NCBI RefSeq assembly: GCF_900142725.1
Contig: NZ_FRBW01000001.1
Coordinates: 1,240,001 to 1,304,000 of the forward strand
Reading direction: 5' to 3'
DNA length: 64,000 nucleotides
Source: Roseibium suaedae
GTDB taxonomy: Bacteria; Pseudomonadota; Alphaproteobacteria; Rhizobiales; Stappiaceae
Under the pieces are notes generated by a model. It did no database searches and had not been told where the DNA came from. It saw only the letters and a program-made list of their open reading frames with translations. The number at the start of each line of letters is the position of its first letter. Positions within the stretch are counted from its first letter, which is position 1. A program made the translations under genes and the position numbers. Of the stretch, positions 16,258-23,891 are shown one piece after another.

Positions 16258-16935
16258 ATGTCCGAGCTCCCCATCCTTTATTCGTTCCGTCGATGCCCCT
16301 ATGCGATGCGGGCAAGGCTCGCCATCCGCGCTTCCGGGCTTCAGGTGGAAATTAGGGAAATCCTATTGCGCGACAAGGCGCCGGAGTTCCTGGAAACCTC
16401 GCCGAGCGGCACCGTGCCCTGTCTGCGCACGCCTGAAGGCTCGATTATCGATGAAAGCCTGGACGTGATGCTCTGGGCCCTCGGCGAACGTGATCCTGAT
16501 GGCTGGCTCACTCCAGAATTTGGAACTCTGGATGAAATGCTGGGGCTGGTCGCCCGGATAGATGGCCGGTTCAAGCGGCATCTTGACCGCTACAAATACG
16601 ACACGCGCTATCCGGAGGCGAATTGCGGGCAGGAGAGGGCCGCTGCGGCGGGCATACTCCTTGAGCTGAATGACCACCTTGCGAAGGCGCCCTGGCTTTA
16701 TGGCCAGAGGGCAAGCCTTGCTGACTTTGCGATCCTGCCCTTCGTCCGGCAGTTTGCCAATGTCGACCGGGACTGGTTTGACCGTGAGAACTGGCCATCT
16801 CTTGCGCGCTGGCTGCGAGACTTCGAGGCAAGCGCTGCATTCGCTGAGGTCATGGCGAAGCTGAAGGTCTGGCAGGCAGGGGACGCGCCCGTGTTCTTTG
16901 GCGGACCTTCTGCGGGACCCTCTCAAATCCTTTGA
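16258..16935 (+). CDS. Glutathione S-transferase-like protein
   Basis: A 225-residue protein with a thioredoxin-fold N-terminal domain (LPILYSFRRCPYAMRARLAI, the CPYAMR version of the GST start, and TVPCLRTPEGSIIDES for the cis-Pro and glutathione gamma-Glu sites) and an all-helical C-terminal domain (SLADFAILPFVRQFANVD, the N-capping box region). The likely role is glutathione-dependent detoxification or disulphide chemistry in the cytosol. ATG 16258 follows GGGAGA; the open frame extends upstream to 16129, but that stretch is not GST-like. The gene is monocistronic, 180 bp from the divergent DUF2336 start. Confidence 0.88.
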   Translation: MSELPILYSFRRCPYAMRARLAIRASGLQVEIREILLRDKAPEFLETSPSGTVPCLRTPEGSIIDESLDVMLWALGERDPDGWLTPEFGTLDEMLGLVARIDGRFKRHLDRYKYDTRYPEANCGQERAAAAGILLELNDHLAKAPWLYGQRASLADFAILPFVRQFANVDRDWFDRENWPSLARWLRDFEASAAFAEVMAKLKVWQAGDAPVFFGGPSAGPSQIL

Positions 16936-17073
16936 AGATTACAAAAGCTTAATCCTCCCGACAGGCGGCTGTAAGGCAGCCGGTTCCATATTCAATCTCG
17001 ACACAGCGGCAAGGGATCATCCCCGCGATCCAAAAAGCCGCCTCCAGACAAACAGTCATCGAGGTTGACGAAC

Positions 17074-18624
17074 ATGAGCGCATCTGAAGTTTCTTCCAGC
17101 ACCACCGCCAAGAAGGGTTTCTTCCGCCGCCGCAAGACCCAGCTTCTGGCTGGCGTCATGGCTCTGGGCATGGCCGGTGCCCTGTCTGTCCAGACCATCA
17201 TTCCGAACCAGCTTGCCTTTGCTGATCCGGTTCAGGTTCAGACCACCGGCCCGGCGGATTTCTCTCCGGTCGTCAAGGCCGTGCAGCCGGCGGTAGTCAG
17301 CGTCAAGGTCAAGCAGGAGCTGGAACCCAAGGCGATGGCCTTCGGCAATGACGCTCCGGACTTCTTCAACGATCTGCCGGATGGCCACCCTCTGAAACGC
17401 TTCTTCCGCCGCTTTGGTGAAGATGGCCAGGGGCAAGGCAATGGCAACGGCTGGCAGGGCAAGCCGCAGCCGCACCGCTATGGCATGGCCCAGGGCTCAG
17501 GTTTCTTCATCACCGATGACGGCTATCTCGTCACCAACCAGCATGTGGTCGACAAAGGCACCCAGTTCACGGTCGTTACCGACGATGGCACCGAGTATGA
17601 TGCTAAGCTGGTGGGCGCAGACAAGCGCACGGATCTCGCCTTGCTCAAGGTCGATGCAAACAAGAAGTTCACCTATGTGAAGTTCGCCGAAGATGCGCCG
17701 GTGGTCGGTGAATGGGTTCTGGCGATCGGCAACCCCTTCGGTCTCGGTGGTTCCGTGACGGCGGGCATCGTCTCCGCCCGTGGCCGCGACATCGGGGCCG
17801 GACCTTATGATGACTTCATCCAGATCGATGCGCCGATCAACCACGGCAACTCGGGTGGACCAGCCTTCAACATGAAGGGTGAAGTTATCGGCATCAATGC
17901 CGCGATCTACTCACCTTCCGGCGGCAACGTCGGCATCGCCTTTGCAATTCCCGCCTCGACAGCAGAAGGTGTCGTCAAGGATCTGAAGGACGATGGCTCG
18001 GTTGTCCGCGGCTGGCTGGGCGTCCAGATCCAGGCGGTTGGCAAGGACATTGCCGAAAGCCTCGGCCTTGAAGAGCCGAAGGGTGCAATCGTTGCGGAAG
18101 CGCAGGATGGCAGTCCGGCCGCAAAGGCTGGCCTCAAGGCTGGCGACACGATCCTGGCCGTGGATGGCACCAAGATCGACGGACCGCGCGAACTGTCCAA
18201 GCTGATTGCGCATTATGCGCCGGACACCAAGGTGGACGTGACCGTCTGGCGTGACGGCAAGACCAAGGACATCGAAGTGACCCTTGGCAAGCTGAACGAT
18301 CCGGACAAGGTGGCCTCTGCGGAGACCGGTGACCAGAAGACCAGTCTTGATGACCTGGGCCTGGCTCTTGTTCCCGCCGACCAGGCCGGTGAAGACGGCG
18401 ACGGCGTCGTGGTTGCCGACATCGATCCGGATGGTCCGGCTGCCGAAAAGGGACTGCGCCAGGGCGACCGGATCGTGGAAGCCAACGGTATGGCCGTGCA
18501 TGAACCGGCAGATGTCTCCAAGGCTCTGACCACCGCTGAAAAGGATGGCCGCAAGGCAGTCCTGTTCCGGATCGAAGGCGAAAACGGATCCCGCTTCGTC
18601 GCCCTGCCGGTCAAGGCTGGCTGA
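17074..18624 (+). CDS. degP: Periplasmic serine protease/chaperone DegP (Do family)
   Basis: A 516-residue trypsin-like periplasmic protease. After a membrane-spanning or signal segment (QLLAGVMALGMAGALSVQ), the protease domain carries the triad H157 (TNQHVVDKG), D187 (KRTDLALLKV) and S260 (NHGNSGGPAF). Two PDZ domains follow: residues about 310-400 (AKAGLKAGDTILAVDGTKI) and 425-510 (AAEKGLRQGDRIVEANGMAV). It degrades or refolds damaged envelope proteins. ATG 17074 follows GAGG; the TTG at 17065 is an alternative. It sits between the ccm genes and a two-component pair, the rhizobial order, so it may share an envelope-stress regulon with that pair (inference). Confidence 0.95.
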   Translation: MSASEVSSSTTAKKGFFRRRKTQLLAGVMALGMAGALSVQTIIPNQLAFADPVQVQTTGPADFSPVVKAVQPAVVSVKVKQELEPKAMAFGNDAPDFFNDLPDGHPLKRFFRRFGEDGQGQGNGNGWQGKPQPHRYGMAQGSGFFITDDGYLVTNQHVVDKGTQFTVVTDDGTEYDAKLVGADKRTDLALLKVDANKKFTYVKFAEDAPVVGEWVLAIGNPFGLGGSVTAGIVSARGRDIGAGPYDDFIQIDAPINHGNSGGPAFNMKGEVIGINAAIYSPSGGNVGIAFAIPASTAEGVVKDLKDDGSVVRGWLGVQIQAVGKDIAESLGLEEPKGAIVAEAQDGSPAAKAGLKAGDTILAVDGTKIDGPRELSKLIAHYAPDTKVDVTVWRDGKTKDIEVTLGKLNDPDKVASAETGDQKTSLDDLGLALVPADQAGEDGDGVVVADIDPDGPAAEKGLRQGDRIVEANGMAVHEPADVSKALTTAEKDGRKAVLFRIEGENGSRFVALPVKAG

Positions 18625-18686
18625 TCCAACCCCATCCGGCGGGCCGGACGCATCGCCCCCCATCCCCTCCCGGCCTGCCGTGACGT

Positions 18687-18719
18687 CTGGCGGCGGAACC
18701 TCCCCGGTTCCGCCGCCAG
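18687..18719 (+). terminator. 14-bp perfect GC stem-loop after degP
   Basis: CTGGCGGCGGAACC and GGTTCCGCCGCCAG pair perfectly around TCCCC, 62 bp after the degP stop and 62 bp before the response-regulator start. The following bases (CGATCTTTC) are only partly T-rich. It is probably an intercistronic terminator or attenuator that separates degP expression from the regulator pair. Confidence 0.6.
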
Positions 18720-18781
18720 CGATCTTTCAACCCTCGAAGTCGGTTCTTCTTCTCGGCCTTCTTCTTCTGTAAAAGGAGTTC

Positions 18782-19468
18782 ATGTTGCGGATTCTCATTA
18801 TCGAAGACGACGCCGAGGCTTCGGCCTATCTGGCAAAAGGGCTCAAGGAGCTGGGGCATCTGGCCGATCAGGCCGCCGATGGCGACACGGGCCTGCATAT
18901 GGCCCAGTCGGCTTCCTACGATGTTCTGATCGTCGACCGGATGCTGCCCAAGCGCGATGGCCTGTCGGTGATCGAAGCCTTGCGCAAGGCCGGGGATCAG
19001 ACCCCTGTGCTGATCCTGTCTGCTCTCGGCCAGGTCGATGACCGGGTCATGGGGCTGAAGGCCGGCGGGGACGACTATCTGCCCAAGCCCTATGCCTTCA
19101 CCGAGCTTTTAGCCCGTATCGAAGCGCTTGCCCGCCGTCCGAAGGCGGGCGGCGAGGTGGTGACTTCCTACCGGGTCGGTGATCTCGAGCTGGACCGGTT
19201 GACCCACACCTGCCGGCGCGGGGATCAGGACATTCCGCTGCAGCCGCGCGAGTTCCGTCTTCTGGAGTATCTGATGCAGCATGCCGGTCAGGTCGTGACC
19301 CGGACCATGCTTCTGGAGAATGTCTGGGAATATCACTTCGACCCGCAGACCAATGTGATCGACGTGCATATCTCCCGGCTGCGGTCGAAGATCGACAAGG
19401 ACTTCGACAAGCCGTTGCTGCACACCATCCGCGGCGCGGGGTACACGGTCCGTGACACGTCTGACTAG
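18782..19468 (+). CDS. OmpR-family response regulator (degP-linked)
   Basis: A 228-residue response regulator. The receiver domain has acidic residues in IIEDD (8-10), the phospho-acceptor D52 (VLIVDRMLPKRDG), and K in LPKPYAF. The C-terminal winged helix (residues about 130-225) ends VIDVHISRLRSKID. A strong ribosome site, AAAAGGAGTTC, precedes ATG 18782. It is cotranscribed with the kinase whose start overlaps its end by 17 bp. The same pair lies between degP and glnE in rhizobia, as I recall. The signal and targets are unknown; cell-envelope stress is the natural guess from degP. Confidence 0.88.
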   Translation: MLRILIIEDDAEASAYLAKGLKELGHLADQAADGDTGLHMAQSASYDVLIVDRMLPKRDGLSVIEALRKAGDQTPVLILSALGQVDDRVMGLKAGGDDYLPKPYAFTELLARIEALARRPKAGGEVVTSYRVGDLELDRLTHTCRRGDQDIPLQPREFRLLEYLMQHAGQVVTRTMLLENVWEYHFDPQTNVIDVHISRLRSKIDKDFDKPLLHTIRGAGYTVRDTSD

Positions 19469-20894
19469 GATCCTGCGCACGACGGCCTTCAAGCTGGCGC
19501 TGCTCTATATCGCGGTCTTTACCGGCCTCTCCGGTTTTCTGCTGCTCTATATCTCGCAATCCACCCGCCAGCTGATGGACACGCAGGTGAGCCAGACGGT
19601 GGATGCGGAAATTTCCGGGCTGGTCGAGGAATATGTGCGCGGGGGAATCCGGGCGGTTGCGGAAAGCATCGACCGGCGGTCCCGGCGGCCGGATGCCAGC
19701 CTCTATCTGCTGATGGATTTTTCCGGCAACACCATCGTCGGCAACATTTCGCGTCTGCCGACCGTCGTGCTGGATGAGACCGATGGCGGCTTGCGGCGCA
19801 TGCGCTATTCCCGCGTGGATGCGACCGGGGAGGTGGAGCGGGAGGCCCTGGTGCGGATCTTTGATCTGCGCGGCGGCTTCCGCCTGCTGGTCGGCCGCGA
19901 TCTCGGTGAACAGTCCCGCTTCTCGACCATCCTTGCCGGAGCGCTCCGGCTCTGGCTTGCCGCAGTGATCATCATGGCGGCCGCAACGTGGTTCTTCGTC
20001 AGCCGCCGGGTGATGAAGCGGATCGATGCCATTGCCGCAACCAGCCAGACCATCATGCATGGCAACCTGTCGGGCCGTCTGCCTGTCGCCGGAAATGGCG
20101 ATGAATTCGACCGTCTTGCAACCAATCTCAACGAGATGCTGGAGCGGATCGAGCTCTTGATGCAGGGCATGAAGGATGTGACCGACAACATCGCCCATGA
20201 CCTCAAGACGCCGCTGACGCGCCTGCGCACCCGGGTGGAGAACGCCCTGCGGGAAGCCAAAACCACCGAGGACTACCGGGAAGCCTTGCTTTCGACCATC
20301 GAGGAATCCGAGCAGCTGATCCGGATCTTCGACGCGCTGCTCAGGATTGCCAGAGTAGAGGCCATGGCGCCGGATGCGGACATGCCCGAGACGGATATCG
20401 CACGGCTGGCTGCAGAAATGGCGGACCTTTACGGCCCGGTTCTGGAAGACGAGGACGGGGAACTCGTCACGATCCTGCCCGATCAGCCGATCATGGCGCT
20501 GTGCAACCGGGATCTGGTTGCGCAAGGGCTGGTTAACCTGATCGAGAACAGCCTGAAATATGGCCGCCCGGCCGAAGGTCCGCTGGTGATCACGGTCAGG
20601 GCCGGGACGGAGAACGGCCGGGCAGTCCTCTCCGTCGCCGACAATGGTCTGGGGATTGCGGAAGAGGACAGGGACAGGGTTTCCGGGCGGTTCGTGCGTC
20701 TGGATGCAAGCCGGACGAGACCGGGCTATGGACTTGGTCTCAGCCTTGTGAAAGCAATTGCCCGGTTGCATGGGGGGAATCTGGTCCTGAAGGACGCGGC
20801 CCCCGGACTGATGGCCTGTTTTGATCTGAAGCGGGCGGAAACGAGTGGGGGGAATACAGATGACGGACAAGCCAGCGACCGCAAGCCCGGCTGA
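19452..20894 (+). CDS. Sensor histidine kinase (degP-linked pair)
   Basis: A 480-residue membrane kinase. TM1 (LALLYIAVFTGLSGFLLLYI) and TM2 (ALRLWLAAVIIMAAATWFF, near residues 165-185) enclose a periplasmic sensor domain of about 125 residues. Then come HAMP (RRVMKRIDAIAATSQTIMHGNL), the H-box with H249 (NIAHDLKTPLTRLR), N-box NLIENSLKYG and G-boxes ADNGLGI and GYGLGLSLV. The GTG at 19452 overlaps the regulator gene, and the gene end overlaps the glnE start by 35 bp, so regulator, kinase and glnE are probably one transcript. It phosphorylates the adjacent regulator. Confidence 0.87.
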   Translation: MTRLTRILRTTAFKLALLYIAVFTGLSGFLLLYISQSTRQLMDTQVSQTVDAEISGLVEEYVRGGIRAVAESIDRRSRRPDASLYLLMDFSGNTIVGNISRLPTVVLDETDGGLRRMRYSRVDATGEVEREALVRIFDLRGGFRLLVGRDLGEQSRFSTILAGALRLWLAAVIIMAAATWFFVSRRVMKRIDAIAATSQTIMHGNLSGRLPVAGNGDEFDRLATNLNEMLERIELLMQGMKDVTDNIAHDLKTPLTRLRTRVENALREAKTTEDYREALLSTIEESEQLIRIFDALLRIARVEAMAPDADMPETDIARLAAEMADLYGPVLEDEDGELVTILPDQPIMALCNRDLVAQGLVNLIENSLKYGRPAEGPLVITVRAGTENGRAVLSVADNGLGIAEEDRDRVSGRFVRLDASRTRPGYGLGLSLVKAIARLHGGNLVLKDAAPGLMACFDLKRAETSGGNTDDGQASDRKPG

Positions 20895-23841
20895 AAACGG
20901 CAAGGGTTGCCTGCTGGACCGTTTGTCGGTCTGCCCGAAGCCGGTTGATGAGGGCCGGGGACAGCTCTTCCTCAAGGACGCAACAGAGGCTGCAGAGGGC
21001 GCAGAGCTCAAGGCGCTCATGGTGAAGGAGCCGCGCCTTGAACCGTTTCTGACGGGCTTTCTGAGTAACAGCGCCTATCTGCGCGATCTGGCTGTGCGTG
21101 ACGTGAAGCGCCTTGTCGGTGCTCTGGCGGCTGTGCCCGAAGAGCGGATTGCCGGCCTGATTTCGTCTGCCCGGACTGCCCGTGCTGCAGATGAAGCCGG
21201 TATCATGCGGGACTTGCGCGTGCTGAAGCAGGACCTTGCCCTGACGCTCGGCCTTGGGGACATCGCCGGTGCCCTGACGCTGGATCAGGTGACTGGCGCG
21301 CTGGCGGATTTCGCCGATGCCGCGCTGACCGCCACCGTGCGCTTCTGCCTTGCCGATCTGGCGGCCAAGGGCAAGTTCGAGCCACAGGATCCCGAGCAGC
21401 CGGAAGTGGGGTCCGGTCTCATTCTCCTGGCCATGGGCAAGCATGGCGCCCGTGAGTTGAACTACTCCTCCGATATCGACCTGATCGTTCTCTACGATGG
21501 CGAGAAGGCTCCGATGTCGGCGAAGGCGGAGGCGCCGGTCGAGTTCGTCCGGCTGACCCGCCGCATGGTCAAGATCATGCAGGACCGCACGGCGGACGGT
21601 TATGTGTTCCGCACGGATCTGCGTCTGCGTCCCGATCCGGGCGCAACGCCGCTTGCCATGTCCGTGTCCGGAGCCTTGTCCTATTACGAGGCGCTTGGCC
21701 AGAATTGGGAGCGGGCGGCCTTGATCAAGGCACGCCCTTGCGCGGGCGACATCCCGGCAGGCGAAGCCTTCCTGAAAGAAATCGTGCCCTTCATCTGGCG
21801 CAAGTATCTGGACTTCGCGGCCATTGCCGATGTGCAATCGATCAAGCGCCAGATTCACATGCACAAGGGCCACGCGAAGATCGCGGTTGCGGGCCACAAT
21901 GTGAAACTCGGCCGGGGTGGCATTCGCGAGGTCGAGTTCTTCGTCCAGACCCAGCAACTGATTGCGGGCGGGCGGAACCCGGCCCTGCGCGGGCGGCGCA
22001 CCCTGGATATGCTGGATGGCTTGCTTGACGCTGGCTGGATCGCGGTCGATGCCCGCGACGAGCTCAACGAAGCCTATGTCTTCCTTCGGGCGGTCGAACA
22101 CCGGATCCAGATGCTCAATGACGAGCAGACCCAGCTTCTGCCCAAGGAGGAGGAGGGGCTCTGCCGCGTCGCCTATCTGATGGGCTTTGACAGCCTTGAG
22201 GCCTTTGAAGACGCCTTTCTCTGCCGCCTGAAGCGGGTGCAGAAACATTATGCCGGTCTCTTCGAGGATGAGCCGGAGCTGGCGTCTGAACTGGGAAATC
22301 TGGTCTTCACCGGCGATGATCATGATCCGGATACGCTGGAGACCCTGTCGCGACTTGGCTACAAGCAGCCCTCGGATGCGGCCAATATCATCAAGTCCTG
22401 GCACTTCGGCCGGTACGCTGCGACCCGGTCGACCAAGGCGCGGGAGCGCCTGACCGAGTTGCATCCAGTGCTGTTGTCGGCATTGGCGGCGACCGATAAC
22501 GCGGATGCGGCGCTACGAAGCTTCGACAGTTTCCTCGCCAAGTTGCCTGCCGGGGTTCAGCTCTTCTCTCTGCTGCGCTCTAATCCGGAACTGCTCAATC
22601 TGCTGGCGACGGTGATGGGGGCTGCGCCCCGCATGGCCGAGACCGTGTCCCGCCGCATCCATGTTCTGGATTCCGTGCTGGATCCGGCTTTCTTCGGCGC
22701 CATGCCGAGCGCGGCGGAATTCCGGACCGGTCTTGACCGGACCCTGGCTCAGGCGCGCTTTTATGAGGAAGCACTGGACCGGGCGCGGATCTTTGCCCAG
22801 GAGCAACAGTTCCTGATCGGCCTGCGTCTCATCTCCGACACGCTGAGCGCCGACCGGGTGGGCCATGCGCTGGCGCGTCTGGCGGAAGTGGTGGTCGAGC
22901 GGCTTCTGCCCTGGGTGGAGGCGCATGTGGCCGAAAGTCATGGCCGGGTCGAGGGGGGCGAATATGCGCTGCTCGCCATGGGCAAGCTTGGTGGCCGGGA
23001 AATGACAGCGGCCTCGGATCTGGATCTGATCCTGCTTTACGATGCGCCGGAAGACGCCCAGCAGTCGGATGGCAAGCGGCCCTTGTCCGTTGCCCAGTAT
23101 TACGCCCGCCTGACCCAGCGGCTGGTGACGGCGCTGTCTGCGCCGACTGCAGAGGGGGCTCTATACGAGGTCGACTTCCGTCTGCGTCCTTCCGGCAATG
23201 CCGGACCTCTGGCGACGAACCTTGCTGGGTTCATCGACTATCAGAAAAAGGAAGCCTGGACCTGGGAGCATATGGCACTCACCCGGGCCCGTGTGATCGC
23301 CTCCTCTTCGGAAGGCTTTTCGCAGACCATTCAATCCCACCTGTGCGAGACACTTTCCGCGCTGCGCGAGCGGCCGAAGCTGGCCGATGACGTGCGCAGC
23401 ATGCGGGCCCGGATCGAGAAGGAAAAGGGCACAAAGGACGTCTGGGACCTGAAGCAGGTGGCTGGCGGCCTGGTGGACATCGAGTTCCTCGCCCAGTTCC
23501 TGCAGCTTGTTCATGCCAGCCAGACGACGGATGTTCTGGCGCAGGGAACGGAAGGGGCGCTGATCAATCTGCGCGATGCGGGCGTTCTGGATCCGGGCAT
23601 TGCGGATCAGCTGCTCCATGCGCTGCGGCTCTATCACAGGCTGACGCAAGTTCTGCGCATGGCGGTGCCGGGCAAGTTCAAGGCTGCTGATGCGCCGCGC
23701 GGCGTGATCGATCTGCTGTTGCATGCCGCCGGCAGCCCGGAATTCTCAAGGCTGGAAGCGGAACTGGCTGAAATTCAGGCGGGTGTTAGGGAGCAGTTCG
23801 AGGCGATCGTCGGCAAGGTGGAAGTGGCCGAGCAGGCCTAA
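20860..23841 (+). CDS. glnE: Bifunctional glutamine synthetase adenylyltransferase/deadenylase GlnE
   Basis: A 993-residue enzyme that adds AMP to, or removes it from, glutamine synthetase according to nitrogen status relayed by PII. Two nucleotidyltransferase domains are visible: the N-terminal deadenylase with NYSSDIDLIVLYDGE (D205, D207) and the C-terminal adenylylase with ASDLDLILLYDAP (D720, D722). Each is followed by a helical regulatory domain; other conserved stretches include GRGGIREVEFFVQTQQL and GGLVDIEFLAQFLQL. Length is normal for the family. ATG 20860 follows GGGGGGA and lies inside the kinase gene end. It converges with pleC. Confidence 0.97.
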   Translation: MTDKPATASPAENGKGCLLDRLSVCPKPVDEGRGQLFLKDATEAAEGAELKALMVKEPRLEPFLTGFLSNSAYLRDLAVRDVKRLVGALAAVPEERIAGLISSARTARAADEAGIMRDLRVLKQDLALTLGLGDIAGALTLDQVTGALADFADAALTATVRFCLADLAAKGKFEPQDPEQPEVGSGLILLAMGKHGARELNYSSDIDLIVLYDGEKAPMSAKAEAPVEFVRLTRRMVKIMQDRTADGYVFRTDLRLRPDPGATPLAMSVSGALSYYEALGQNWERAALIKARPCAGDIPAGEAFLKEIVPFIWRKYLDFAAIADVQSIKRQIHMHKGHAKIAVAGHNVKLGRGGIREVEFFVQTQQLIAGGRNPALRGRRTLDMLDGLLDAGWIAVDARDELNEAYVFLRAVEHRIQMLNDEQTQLLPKEEEGLCRVAYLMGFDSLEAFEDAFLCRLKRVQKHYAGLFEDEPELASELGNLVFTGDDHDPDTLETLSRLGYKQPSDAANIIKSWHFGRYAATRSTKARERLTELHPVLLSALAATDNADAALRSFDSFLAKLPAGVQLFSLLRSNPELLNLLATVMGAAPRMAETVSRRIHVLDSVLDPAFFGAMPSAAEFRTGLDRTLAQARFYEEALDRARIFAQEQQFLIGLRLISDTLSADRVGHALARLAEVVVERLLPWVEAHVAESHGRVEGGEYALLAMGKLGGREMTAASDLDLILLYDAPEDAQQSDGKRPLSVAQYYARLTQRLVTALSAPTAEGALYEVDFRLRPSGNAGPLATNLAGFIDYQKKEAWTWEHMALTRARVIASSSEGFSQTIQSHLCETLSALRERPKLADDVRSMRARIEKEKGTKDVWDLKQVAGGLVDIEFLAQFLQLVHASQTTDVLAQGTEGALINLRDAGVLDPGIADQLLHALRLYHRLTQVLRMAVPGKFKAADAPRGVIDLLLHAAGSPEFSRLEAELAEIQAGVREQFEAIVGKVEVAEQA

Positions 23842-23868
23842 GCCGTTTCTACGGAAACGAAACTGAAG

Positions 23869-23891
23869 ATGGCTCAGGCGTTCTGAGCCAT
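23869..23891. terminator. Bidirectional hairpin between glnE and pleC
   Basis: ATGGCTCAG and CTGAGCCAT pair perfectly around GCGTT. The hairpin includes the pleC stop codon (23874-23876 on the minus strand) and begins 27 bp after the glnE stop. No strong T-tract is present. Confidence 0.45.

Noticed and set aside
19098-21020. 640-codon open frame on the minus strand
   Set aside because: It lies wholly across the regulator, kinase and glnE genes, and its composition (Arg/Gly/His-rich, no domain) is that of a GC-driven shadow frame.
20740-22464. 574-codon minus-strand open frame inside glnE
   Set aside because: Antisense to conserved GlnE domains; no recognisable protein features.
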